Below, one piece after another: positions 25,667-34,357 of a stretch of DNA of 64,000 nucleotides; positions within the stretch are counted from its first letter, which is position 1, and each line of letters begins with the position of its first letter. The notes under the pieces are model-generated. The model saw only the letters and a program-made list of their open reading frames with translations, was not told the origin of the DNA and did not search any database. A program made the position numbers and the translations under genes. Source of the stretch: Humibacillus xanthopallidus (GTDB taxonomy: Bacteria; Actinomycetota; Actinomycetes; Actinomycetales; Dermatophilaceae); assembly GCF_006717145.1 (NCBI RefSeq), contig NZ_VFQF01000002.1:930001-994000 (forward strand), written 5' to 3'.

Positions 25667-27036
25667 GGGTTCTCCTTGGTGGGGGCGACGAGACGAGACT
25701 GCGCAGGCTTGCGCTGCGTGGACTGAGTGCCGGCTGTGGCAGGCGCGGCGAGCTGGCTGGCTGCGGTCGCCGCTGTGGCTGTGGCGTTGGCGGCAGCTCG
25801 GGTGGTGGTCTGCGAGGTGCCGTCGGCGGCCAGGTCGGTGCCGAGGAGCCGTCGGGCCGTGCGGACGAGCGAGTCGGCAGCGCCGAAGCTGCCGGGGCGC
25901 GTCACGACGACGTGACCCGCTTGCGTCTGGCTGACGACGGTGCCGCGCTCGAGCTCGGCGAGGACCGAGAGCGAGGTCACGCCGAGGCGGTCGAGAGCAG
26001 CCCGAGCCGTCTCGCCACCGGTCAGGAAGACTCCCTCGTAGCACGTGACGTGGGGAGCGAGCGCGTCCGCGAGCGCCGCGACGAGGCGGCTCGCGTCGCC
26101 GCTCTCGACCGCGGCCGCGGGGTCGAGGGCGACGACGACGAGGCCGTGGGCCGTGACCTCCTCCAGCCGAGCCTGCAGGGCACGCGGGTCTGCGAGCAGC
26201 CGGGCGGGGTCGATCAGCTCGATGTGCGCAGCCTTGCCGGCGAGCTGCGCGAGCTGAGCGGCGACGGCGCTCGCGCGGGTGCCGAGGACCATGAGCAGCG
26301 AGCTGAGGCGGGGGAGGCCTGCGGGGGCTGCGTCGTGCTCCGGGGTGAGGGCGCGCACGGCGGTGTCGGACATCGCGCCCGAGCCGACGAGCAGTGCGCG
26401 GGACGACGTGGCGATGGCGGCCGCGTGGATCGTCTCGAGATCGGCCTCTGTCGCGGCATCGCACACGGCGACGGCGCCGGAGGCTGCGATGTCATGAACG
26501 GCCTGAGCGACGGCATCGGTGCCGGCGTCGACAGTGTGCTGGGAGATGAGCACGGTGCGCAGCGGCCTCAGGGCCTGCTGGACCGAGGTCGGCGCCGGAG
26601 AGGTCTCCACCTGCCAGAGGTCGGTCTCGTGCAGTGGTGTGCCCTCGACGTGCAGCACGCCGTCGCGCACGACGCGCCCCAGGGCCGGGTTGCTGACGGC
26701 GACGACGGCAGTGCGTCCGAGCTGCTGGGCCACCGCGGCGATCTCGGCGGCGACGTTGCCCCGCAGCAGCGAGTCGATCTTCTTCACGACCACGGGGGCC
26801 GCGGAGACGGCTGCCGCCGCAGCGGCGGCGCGGGTGGCTGCAGCGGCGGCTTCGAGACCTCGGGAGTGCGTGTCCACGGTGAGGACGCGCGTGGCACAGT
26901 CGGCGTCGCGGGTGCCCCCCTCGGGGGCCAGGCCCAGGAGGATCGTGCTGCGCGAAACACGCAAGAGTGCGCGCACTGCGCACTCTGCGCCACCGCTGAG
27001 ATCATCAGCGATGATGCCAATCTCCAGGGCGACCAC
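25663..27036 (-). CDS. four-carbon acid-sugar kinase (DUF1537 family)
   Basis: The 457-residue protein has the N-terminal substrate motif IIADDLSGGAECA and the C-terminal nucleotide-binding region with VFLTGGETARAALDRLGV. Both fit the DUF1537 kinases that phosphorylate erythronate, threonate or related acids (DtnK, OtnK, OiaK). GTG at 27036 follows AGGAGG. The middle contains an Ala-rich low-complexity segment near residues 65-80, and the C-terminal 60 residues are an Ala/Thr-rich tail not seen in the family. It is the first gene of a leftward operon divergent from the importer operon. Confidence 0.9.
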   Translation of the reverse strand: MVALEIGIIADDLSGGAECAVRALLRVSRSTILLGLAPEGGTRDADCATRVLTVDTHSRGLEAAAAATRAAAAAAAVSAAPVVVKKIDSLLRGNVAAEIAAVAQQLGRTAVVAVSNPALGRVVRDGVLHVEGTPLHETDLWQVETSPAPTSVQQALRPLRTVLISQHTVDAGTDAVAQAVHDIAASGAVAVCDAATEADLETIHAAAIATSSRALLVGSGAMSDTAVRALTPEHDAAPAGLPRLSSLLMVLGTRASAVAAQLAQLAGKAAHIELIDPARLLADPRALQARLEEVTAHGLVVVALDPAAAVESGDASRLVAALADALAPHVTCYEGVFLTGGETARAALDRLGVTSLSVLAELERGTVVSQTQAGHVVVTRPGSFGAADSLVRTARRLLGTDLAADGTSQTTTRAAANATATAATAASQLAAPATAGTQSTQRKPAQSRLVAPTKENP

Positions 27037-27167
27037 GGTTCCTCCTTTGCGTGCATATCCATGTGCAGCAAGGAGTTTGGCATCCTCGCCGTCTCACCGA
27101 ATGGGTCTGTCCCGCGCTGCCCGTGAGGCCGCGCCGAGCTGTCCCGTCACAAAAAACGCTACAGGTA

Positions 27168-27194
27168 GTGCGCGATTCGTGCAATGGTGCGAAT
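27168..27194. promoter_or_regulatory. candidate operator in the divergent control region of the acid-sugar island
   Basis: In the 224-bp gap between the two divergent operons, ATTCG (27175-27179) faces CGAAT (27190-27194). GTGC occurs three times nearby with 11- and 8-bp spacing (27168, 27179, 27187). An unusual A-run (AAAAAACG at about 27151) lies 20 bp left. This is the most structured part of the gap and a plausible site for the DeoR-type regulators. No experimental motif is known to me for them. Confidence 0.4.
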
Positions 27195-27260
27195 GTAGAT
27201 CCACCCGAACGGCGCACGGTGCGCAGTCGCGGTAGAGGCCACGCTCAACGAGGAGTCCCG

Positions 27261-28892
27261 ATGCCCCAGCACACGCCATCACGCGTTTCCCCGTCTGACC
27301 CCCCGGCGCGGGAGCACTCGCGCCGTTCCATCCTCAAGTTCGGCTCGCTGGCCGGTGCGGGTCTGCTCTCCGCCCCCGTGCTCGCCAACTGCGCCGGACC
27401 CAAGACCGCCGCCAGCACCTCCACCGGAGGAGCCGCAGCTGCCGGTGGCACCCTGAGCATCGTGCTCAACCGCAACCTGGTCAGCCTCGACAACAAGCTG
27501 AACCAGTACGACGCCGCCGTGACCGTGCAGCGCGCGGTGCGCGAGGCCCTGACGAGGATCGGCGACAAGCTCACCCCTGAGCTCGTGCTCGCCGAGTCGT
27601 TCGAGCAGACCAAGCCGACCGTCTGGACCGTCAAGCTGCGCAATGACATCCACTACTCCGACAAGTCGAAGGTCACGGTCGAGGACGTCGAGACCGCACT
27701 CAAGCTCTACTTCGAGGTCAAGGCCGGCTACGTCGCCTCGCAGTTCCCGGAGCAGCCGGCCTTCGCCAAGGTCGACGACACGACCTTCACACTGACGACG
27801 AAGAACCCCGTCGTCTCGCTCAACTCGTTGATGTCCAACATCCTCATCACGCCGGCCAAAGACAACAAGGCCGAGGAACTCGGCATCGGCCTCGGCACCG
27901 GCCCGTTCACCATCGCGAGCGCTGACTCCGGCACCGGCACCTACCGCCTCGTGCGCAACGCCAACTACTGGGGCACGCCGGCCAAGCTCGAAGAGGTCAA
28001 CGTCAGCTACCAGGAGGAGGAGGGCGCCCGCGTCATCGCGATCACCTCGGGCCAGACCGACGTCATCGACACGATCACGCCGGAGTCCGCCACGTCCCTC
28101 AAGACGAACTCCGACATCGACGTCATCGAGACGCCGGGCACGCGCCTCATCCACCTCTTCTACAACTTCCGCAAGCCGGCGAGCAGCCCGCTCGCCAACC
28201 CCAAGGTGCGCGAGGCCCTCACCTACGCCATCGACCACGAGTCGCTCATCAAGGCGCTCATGAACGGCCAGGTCACCTCGGCGGAGGGTGTCGTGCCCTC
28301 GACTCTGGCCGGCTTCGCCAAGACCGGTGACTACGTCTATGACGCGGCCAAGGCCAAGCAGATGCTCGCCGACAACGGAGCGGCGGGCCTCAAGGTGCGC
28401 ATCATCTGGGAGGACTCCGAGTTCGCCGGGGCGTCCCGCGTCCTCGAGGCGGTGTCGCAGATGTTTGCTGCGGTCGGCGTGACGGCCGAGCTCAAGATGA
28501 TCCCCAAGGGCGGCGAGATCAACGCGTGGCGTCGCGGCGAGGCCGGCGACTGGGACATCCTGGCCAACGGCTACGGCAACCAGACCGGATTGGCCCTCAC
28601 CAACCTGCAGGGTCAGTACGGCGGCACGGCCGAGAAGGAGAAGACGCGCGACACCTACCACGGCTTCGTCTTCCCGGACATCACTGCGCTGCTCGACCAG
28701 GCCGCTGCCGAGTCCGACGAGGCCAAGCGCAACGACCTGCTCAAGCAGGCACAGGAGAAGATCTGGGCGCAGTGGCCCGCCGTCTGGGCCTGGACGCCGA
28801 ACAACGTCCTCGCCAAGCGCAAGCGGGTCCAGAACCTCAACCTCCGCGCGACGAACTCCTACGACCTCGCCGCCGTGACCGTCTCCGGCTGA
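27261..28892 (+). CDS. ABC importer substrate-binding lipoprotein (peptide/opine/sugar family 5)
   Basis: The 543-residue protein has a twin-arginine lipoprotein signal (SRRSILKFGSLAGAGLLSAP followed by the lipobox VLANC) and a family-5 solute-binding fold like DppA/OppA. The start at 27261 is preceded by GAGGAG. It would capture the substrate at the outer face of the membrane for the two permeases and two ATPases downstream. Family 5 covers dipeptides, nickel, opines and some oligosaccharides, so specificity must be inferred from the enzymes in the operon. Confidence 0.93.
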   Translation: MPQHTPSRVSPSDPPAREHSRRSILKFGSLAGAGLLSAPVLANCAGPKTAASTSTGGAAAAGGTLSIVLNRNLVSLDNKLNQYDAAVTVQRAVREALTRIGDKLTPELVLAESFEQTKPTVWTVKLRNDIHYSDKSKVTVEDVETALKLYFEVKAGYVASQFPEQPAFAKVDDTTFTLTTKNPVVSLNSLMSNILITPAKDNKAEELGIGLGTGPFTIASADSGTGTYRLVRNANYWGTPAKLEEVNVSYQEEEGARVIAITSGQTDVIDTITPESATSLKTNSDIDVIETPGTRLIHLFYNFRKPASSPLANPKVREALTYAIDHESLIKALMNGQVTSAEGVVPSTLAGFAKTGDYVYDAAKAKQMLADNGAAGLKVRIIWEDSEFAGASRVLEAVSQMFAAVGVTAELKMIPKGGEINAWRRGEAGDWDILANGYGNQTGLALTNLQGQYGGTAEKEKTRDTYHGFVFPDITALLDQAAAESDEAKRNDLLKQAQEKIWAQWPAVWAWTPNNVLAKRKRVQNLNLRATNSYDLAAVTVSG

Positions 28893-28921
28893 CGTCCAGC
28901 CGACCAGACCAAGGTGATCCC

Positions 28922-29854
28922 ATGCTCACGTACGTCCTGAAACGGATCGGTCAGACGATCCTGACGGCCTTCCTCGCCGTGGCGACGGTGTTCGTCCTGC
29001 TCCGCATGGCGCCGGGCGACCCCGCGGCCAACTATGCGCCGCCGAACCCGAGCTCAGCACAGCTCGAGGCCATCCGCCAGCAGTTCGGGCTCGACCAGCC
29101 GATCCCCGTGCAGTTCTGGACGTTCCTGCAGCACCTGTTCCAGGGCGACGTCGGCACGTCGTTCTTCTTCAAGCGGCCCGCGCTCGCGGTCGTCCTGGAA
29201 CGGCTGCCCTACACGATCACCCTCGCGGTCGCGGCGATCGTCCTCACGTCGATCGTCGCGATCCCGCTGGGGGTGTGGATGGCGCGGCGCAACAACACGT
29301 CGCGCGAGCTCGGCGCCAACATCGGCACCATCGCCGGTCAGTCGATGCCCGACTTCTGGATCGGCTTCGTGCTGCTCATCCTGTTTGCGGTCAACCTCAA
29401 GTGGTTCGCGCCGTCGGGGTTCGACTCGGCCGCCTCGATCATCCTGCCGACCGTGACCATCGCGATCCTGCAGATCGCGCTCATCTCGCGTCTCGTGCGG
29501 CGCGAGATGGTCGTCAACCTCGCGTCGCCCTACCTCACGGTCGCGCGGTCTCGCGGGGTCTCGGAGCGGGCACTGACCTGGCGCTACGCCTTCGCGAACG
29601 CCGCCCTGCCGGTCGTGACGGCGCTCGGCACCCGCTTCGCAGCGATGCTCAACGGCGTCGTCATCGTCGAGGTCGTCTTCAACTGGCCCGGCGTCGGCGA
29701 GCTCGTCGTCAACGCGCTCAAGCAGCGCGACTTCCCGCTCATCCAGGCCACCGTCCTCGTCACCGTGCTGCTGGCGCTCTTCGTCCAGCTGCTCGTCGAC
29801 CTGCTCTACCCGCTCATGGACCCGCGGGTCCGTCTCGGAGAGGCCAGCGCATGA
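28922..29854 (+). CDS. ABC importer permease (DppB-type)
   Basis: The 310-residue protein has six membrane segments, the N-terminal LKRIGQTILTAFLAVATVFVLLRMAPGDP typical of DppB/OppB, and the EAA loop region (ARSRGVSERALTWRYAFANAALP). It is 29 bp after the binding-protein gene and overlaps the next permease gene by ATGA. Confidence 0.95.
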   Translation: MLTYVLKRIGQTILTAFLAVATVFVLLRMAPGDPAANYAPPNPSSAQLEAIRQQFGLDQPIPVQFWTFLQHLFQGDVGTSFFFKRPALAVVLERLPYTITLAVAAIVLTSIVAIPLGVWMARRNNTSRELGANIGTIAGQSMPDFWIGFVLLILFAVNLKWFAPSGFDSAASIILPTVTIAILQIALISRLVRREMVVNLASPYLTVARSRGVSERALTWRYAFANAALPVVTALGTRFAAMLNGVVIVEVVFNWPGVGELVVNALKQRDFPLIQATVLVTVLLALFVQLLVDLLYPLMDPRVRLGEASA

Positions 29855-30804
29855 CCACCTCCACGAACTTGCCCGGTCACCCGCAGGTCCCGAACCTCAG
29901 CGAGGTGCCGGGCTCGATCCTGGGCCGCGACTCAGCCGTCAACAAAGTGCTGCTGCGCCGCTCGGCTGCGGTCCGTCGTGCCCGCTACAGCACCATCAAG
30001 ATCTGGGTCGGCGCGATCTGCGCAGGGGTCGTCATCATCCCCGTCGTGCTGGCGAACGTCCTCCCGCTGCCCGACCCGATCGTCGGGCAGCTGAGTGAGT
30101 CGTCGCTCCCGCCCTTCAGTGCGGGCCACCTGCTCGGCACCGACCCCAACGGCCGTGACCTGCTCTCGCGCATCCTGCACGGCGGCCAGACCTCGCTCGT
30201 CATCGGCATGCTCGCGATCTTCGTCTCAGGGCTTGTCGGCATCGTCGCGGGCGCCGCGGCCGGCTACTTCGGCGGTTGGGTCGACACGATCATCTCGCGC
30301 CTCCTCGAGGCGCAGATGGCCCTGCCGCTGCTGCTCATGCTGCTGCTCGTCGTGGCCCTCTTCGGCCCGTCCATCCCCGTCATCACGCTCGTCATCGCCT
30401 TCGCGCAATGGCCCGAGCCGGCCCGCATCACCCGAGCGCTCGTGCTCGTCGAGCGGGAGAAGCCATATGTGGCAGCGGCTCGGGTGCTCGGTCTGCCGAA
30501 GTTCTCGATCCTGCGCCGGCACGTCGTTCCCAACATCCTCCAGCAGGTGCTCGTCGTCGTCCTCCTGCTGCTGGCCCAGGCCGTGCTGCTCGAGAGCGCC
30601 CTGTCCTTCCTCGGTGCCGGCGTCCAGCGGCCCTACCCGACGTGGGGCGGCATCATCTCCGACGGCCGAGAGCTCTTCGTCACCGGCAAGCCCTGGCTCG
30701 TCACGGTGCCGGGCGTGGCCATCGCCCTGCTCGTCGTCGGAGTCAACCTCGTCGGTGACGGCCTGCGCGACCGCGTGCGCCGTGCGAAGGGAGACCAGGC
30801 ATGA
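29851..30804 (+). CDS. ABC importer permease (DppC-type)
   Basis: The 317-residue protein has an N-terminal cytoplasmic region followed by six membrane segments, with HLLGTDPNGRDLLSRILHGGQTSL, the characteristic DppC/OppC opening, and an EAA loop (AARVLGLPKFSILRRHVVPNIL). It pairs with the DppB-type permease encoded upstream. It overlaps both neighbours by ATGA. Confidence 0.95.
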   Translation: MTTSTNLPGHPQVPNLSEVPGSILGRDSAVNKVLLRRSAAVRRARYSTIKIWVGAICAGVVIIPVVLANVLPLPDPIVGQLSESSLPPFSAGHLLGTDPNGRDLLSRILHGGQTSLVIGMLAIFVSGLVGIVAGAAAGYFGGWVDTIISRLLEAQMALPLLLMLLLVVALFGPSIPVITLVIAFAQWPEPARITRALVLVEREKPYVAAARVLGLPKFSILRRHVVPNILQQVLVVVLLLLAQAVLLESALSFLGAGVQRPYPTWGGIISDGRELFVTGKPWLVTVPGVAIALLVVGVNLVGDGLRDRVRRAKGDQA

Positions 30805-31736
30805 GCGTGCTCGAGGTCAAGGACCTGCAGGTCGAGCTGATGGCTACCGATGACGTCATCCGCGCCGTCGACGGGGTCAGCTTCCACATCGACAGGGGCG
30901 AGACGGTGACCATCATCGGCGAGTCCGGCTCGGGCAAGTCGACGACGGCGATGGCTCTGCTGCGGCTGCTGCCCGACGACCTCGCGGTCATCTCCGGCGA
31001 GGCGCGCATCGCGGGCCAGGACGTGACCGGCGACCGCAAGGTCATCAACCAGCTGCGCGGCCGGGTGGTCGCCCTCATCCCGCAGGACCCGATGACAGCG
31101 CTCAACCCGATCCGCACCGTCGGTCGCCAGATGACCGAGGCCGTCCGCATCAAGTACCCCAAGCTGAGCAAGGCCGAGGCCAAGAGGCGGGCGCTGTCGC
31201 TCATGGAGCAGGTGCACATCCGCAACCCTGCCAAGCAGTTCGACGCCTACCCCCACCAGCTCTCGGGGGGCATGCTCCAGCGGGTGCTCATCGCGATGGC
31301 GGTCTCGACCGACGCCGACCTCATCGTCGCGGACGAGCCGACGAGCGCGCTCGACGTGACCGTCCAGGCCGGCATCCTCGACCTGCTGCTCGAGCTCCAG
31401 GAGCAGACCGGCATCGCCCTCCTTCTCATCACGCACGACCTCGGGGTCGCGCGGCTCATGAGTGACCGCATCCACGTCATGAAGTCCGGCGTCTTCGTCG
31501 AGAGCGGTCCCGTCACCGATGTCGTCGACCACCCCCAGCACCCTTACACACAGAAGCTGCTCGGGGCCATCCCCGAGCTCGGCCCCTGGGAGGATCCGGC
31601 GTTGACGGAGCCCAGCACGTATGCCGCGAGTGACGCTCCTGAAGCGGGCGCCCCTGCGCCGCAGCCGGGTTCACCGAACGGCGGCGGCACCAAAGGTCCC
31701 GACACCACGTTCGTCAAGGAGGCCAGCCATGGCTGA
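30801..31736 (+). CDS. ABC importer ATPase (DppD-type)
   Basis: The 311-residue ATPase has Walker A GESGSGKST, signature LSGGMLQRV and Walker B LIVADEPTSALD, with a C-terminal oligopeptide-transporter extension around PYTQKLLGAIPELG. It ends in a Pro/Ala/Gly-rich tail that reads into the start of the second ATPase gene (8-bp overlap). Confidence 0.95.
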   Translation: MSVLEVKDLQVELMATDDVIRAVDGVSFHIDRGETVTIIGESGSGKSTTAMALLRLLPDDLAVISGEARIAGQDVTGDRKVINQLRGRVVALIPQDPMTALNPIRTVGRQMTEAVRIKYPKLSKAEAKRRALSLMEQVHIRNPAKQFDAYPHQLSGGMLQRVLIAMAVSTDADLIVADEPTSALDVTVQAGILDLLLELQEQTGIALLLITHDLGVARLMSDRIHVMKSGVFVESGPVTDVVDHPQHPYTQKLLGAIPELGPWEDPALTEPSTYAASDAPEAGAPAPQPGSPNGGGTKGPDTTFVKEASHG

Positions 31737-32577
31737 CAACCTGCTCACCGTGTCCAACCTCGTCGTCGAGTACAAGACGGGCAGCGACACCTTCCGCGCC
31801 GTCGACGACGTCTCGTTCAGCGTGCCGCGCGGTGGCACGCTCGCGATCGTCGGAGAGTCGGGCTGCGGCAAGTCGACGATCGCCAAGGCCCTCGTCCGGC
31901 TGATCAAGCCCACCTCGGGCACGATCGACCTCGACGGCACCGACCTGGCCACCTTGACCGAGCGACAGCTGCGCCCGATGCGCCACCGCGTGCAGATGGT
32001 GTTCCAGGATCCCTACGGCTCCCTCGACCCCCATCTGACCGCCCAGCAGATCGTCGCCGAGCCGATCGCCGTGCGGGGGGAGAAGTCGCGGAAGGTCCAG
32101 CGCGACAAGGCCGCCGAGCTGATCGACCGGGTCGGCCTGCCCAAGACGGCCCTCGGCCGCAAGCCCCCGGAGTTCTCCGGAGGCCAGCGCCAGCGCATCG
32201 GCATCGCTCGCGCGCTGGCATCCGAGCCTGAGCTGCTCGTCTGCGACGAGGCGACCAGCGCCCTCGACGTCTCGGTGCAGGCGCAGGTGCTGGAACTGCT
32301 CGCCGACATCCAGGCCGACACCGGCCTGACCTACCTCTTCATCTCGCACAACCTCGGCGTGGTGCGTGCGATATCGCAGGACACCGTCGTCATGCGCGCC
32401 GGCCGGATCGTCGAGAGCGGCCGCACCGACGACCTCCTCTCGCGTCCTCAGGAGGAGTACACCCAGCGGCTGCGTCGCTCCGCCCTGGAGCCGGGGCTCA
32501 TGACCGGCATCAAGCCGCGCCACCTCATCCGACACATCGCCGCGTCCCGCACCGCCGAGACCGAGAAGGCCTCATGA
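31729..32577 (+). CDS. ABC importer ATPase (DppF-type)
   Basis: The 282-residue ATPase has Walker A GESGCGKST, signature FSGGQRQRI and Walker B LLVCDEATSALD. It is the second ATPase of the importer. The upstream AAGGAGG within the end of the previous gene serves as ribosome site. Its stop overlaps the aldo/keto reductase start by ATGA. Confidence 0.95.
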   Translation: MADNLLTVSNLVVEYKTGSDTFRAVDDVSFSVPRGGTLAIVGESGCGKSTIAKALVRLIKPTSGTIDLDGTDLATLTERQLRPMRHRVQMVFQDPYGSLDPHLTAQQIVAEPIAVRGEKSRKVQRDKAAELIDRVGLPKTALGRKPPEFSGGQRQRIGIARALASEPELLVCDEATSALDVSVQAQVLELLADIQADTGLTYLFISHNLGVVRAISQDTVVMRAGRIVESGRTDDLLSRPQEEYTQRLRRSALEPGLMTGIKPRHLIRHIAASRTAETEKAS

Positions 32578-33566
32578 CCACCGCTGCCCTCCCGACCACC
32601 GACCTGCCCGGCCTTGCCCGTCCGCTGTCGCGGCTCGTGCTCGGCACGATGACCTTCGGCGACACCGTCGACCTCGAGACCGCCCGCACCATGGTCGATA
32701 CGGCGCTCGACGCCGGTATCACCTCCCTCGACACCGCCAACGGGTACGCCGCCGGGCGAAGTGAGGAGATGATCGGCGAGATCCTCGACGGTCGGCGCGA
32801 TGCAGCGACGATCGCGACCAAGGCGGGCATCTACCTCGGCGACGCGGGCGGCGCACCGCTGCTCTCCGCCAAAGGTCTGCGGTCATCGCTGGAGGCGAGC
32901 CTGCGCCGGCTGCGCACCGACCACGTCGACGTCTACTACCTCCACCAGCCCGACCGTTCGGTCTCGATCGAGGAGACCGTCTCTGCCCTGGGTGATTTCG
33001 TCAAAGAGGGCAAGGTCCGCGCCATCGGCGTCTCCAACTTCTCCGCCTGGCAGATCGGCGACGTCTTCGCCGCCTGCGACGCGCTCGGGACGCCCCGGCC
33101 GATCCTGGCGCAGCAGCTCTACAACCTCGTCGCGCGCCGCATCGAGGCCGAGTACGCCGAGTTCGCGACGACGAAGGGACTCGCGACGATCGTCTACAAC
33201 CCGCTCGGCGGCGGCCTGCTCACCGGCCGCCACTCCTTCGCCGAGTCACCGGCTGAGGGCCGCTTCGGCGACTCGGCGTTGGCGACGATGTACAAGGACC
33301 GCTACTGGAACGCCGAGACGTTCGCGGTCATCGAGGCCTTGGGCGCCATCGCCGCGGAGGCCGGCATCACCCTTCCCGAGCTGTCGTTGCGCTGGCTGCT
33401 GAGCAAGCCGGTCGTGTCTGCGGTGCTGCTCGGGGGATCCAAACCACACCAGCTGGAGGCCAACATCACTGCTGCACAAGCCGGTCCGCTCCCCGACGAC
33501 GTCATTGCCGCGTGCGACGAGGCAGGTCTGGCTCTTGCCGGGTCCATGCCGGGGTACAACCGATGA
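32574..33566 (+). CDS. aldo/keto reductase
   Basis: The 330-residue TIM-barrel enzyme has GTMTFGDTVD, the catalytic tetrad context DTANGYAAGRSEE (Asp, Tyr), ATKAGI (Lys) and YYLHQPD (His). The C-terminal cofactor stretch LLGGSKPHQLEANI fits NADPH binding. It would interconvert an aldehyde or ketone group of the imported compound. The genes before and after overlap by ATGA, placing it firmly within the catabolic operon. Confidence 0.93.
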   Translation: MTTAALPTTDLPGLARPLSRLVLGTMTFGDTVDLETARTMVDTALDAGITSLDTANGYAAGRSEEMIGEILDGRRDAATIATKAGIYLGDAGGAPLLSAKGLRSSLEASLRRLRTDHVDVYYLHQPDRSVSIEETVSALGDFVKEGKVRAIGVSNFSAWQIGDVFAACDALGTPRPILAQQLYNLVARRIEAEYAEFATTKGLATIVYNPLGGGLLTGRHSFAESPAEGRFGDSALATMYKDRYWNAETFAVIEALGAIAAEAGITLPELSLRWLLSKPVVSAVLLGGSKPHQLEANITAAQAGPLPDDVIAACDEAGLALAGSMPGYNR

Positions 33567-34357
33567 GCACGGCGATGGAGCGCAGCCGCGAGCGCGTCCT
33601 CGACTATGCCCGACGTCTCCGTGCCAGAGAGACGATCCTCGGCTACTGGGTCATCATCGACTCGCCCGCATCGACCGAGCGGCTCGCGCGACTCGGCTAC
33701 GACTACGTGTGCTTCGACGGCCAACACGGGCTGCTCGACTACAAGGGCATCCTCGCCGGCATGACGTCCGTCGACGCCGGCGGCGAGTCCGTCGGCATGG
33801 TCCGGGTCGGCGCCAACGACCCCTTCCTCATCGGCCAGGCGCTCGACTCGGGTGCGGCGGGCATCATCGTCCCGCTCGTCAATACGGCCGAGGACGCCGC
33901 CCGAGCCGTGTCCTTCGCGAAGTACCCGCCGCTCGGTATCCGCTCGTACGGCCCGATGCGGTCGCAGCTGCGCATCGGCCCCAACCCGGCCGACGCCAAC
34001 GCAGCGACGGTCGTCCTCGCCATGATCGAGACGCCGCAGGGTCTCGCGAACGTCGAGGCCATTGCAGCCACCCCGGGCATCGACGGGCTCTACATCGGAC
34101 CGTCCGACCTGCGCATCTCCGTCGGCGGCGCGACGTCCGCCGACCCCGCTGTCGACGACGCCTTCGAGGAGGCCGTGGCCCGCGTGCTGCGTGCTGCCGA
34201 GTCGGCGGGCATCGCAGCCGGATTCCACACTCCCAGTGGGGAAGTCGCGGCCAAGCGGCTTGCCCAGGGCTTCACGTTGGCCACTGTCTCCTCTGACCTC
34301 ATTCACCTCGAGCAGGCCGCCACGGCCCACCTCAAGGCTGCGCGGGGGGAGGGGTGA
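33563..34357 (+). CDS. HpcH/HpaI-family class II aldolase
   Basis: The 264-residue protein has GYWVIIDSPASTERLARLGYDYVCFDGQHG (the usual E/H catalytic stretch reads QH), GANDPFLIGQALDSGAAGIIVPLV and GPSDLRIS, as in HpaI and GarL. Such metal-dependent aldolases cleave 2-keto-3-deoxy acids to pyruvate plus an aldehyde. It gives the operon a retro-aldol step in addition to the PdxA2 route. GTG start of the next gene overlaps its stop. Confidence 0.92.
   Translation: MSTAMERSRERVLDYARRLRARETILGYWVIIDSPASTERLARLGYDYVCFDGQHGLLDYKGILAGMTSVDAGGESVGMVRVGANDPFLIGQALDSGAAGIIVPLVNTAEDAARAVSFAKYPPLGIRSYGPMRSQLRIGPNPADANAATVVLAMIETPQGLANVEAIAATPGIDGLYIGPSDLRISVGGATSADPAVDDAFEEAVARVLRAAESAGIAAGFHTPSGEVAAKRLAQGFTLATVSSDLIHLEQAATAHLKAARGEG

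Noticed and set aside
24659-26464. 601-codon frame joining the DUF1537 region to PdxA
   Set aside because: The N-terminal half is the kinase gene read in the wrong frame. The true PdxA start is the ATG at 25666 overlapping the kinase stop.
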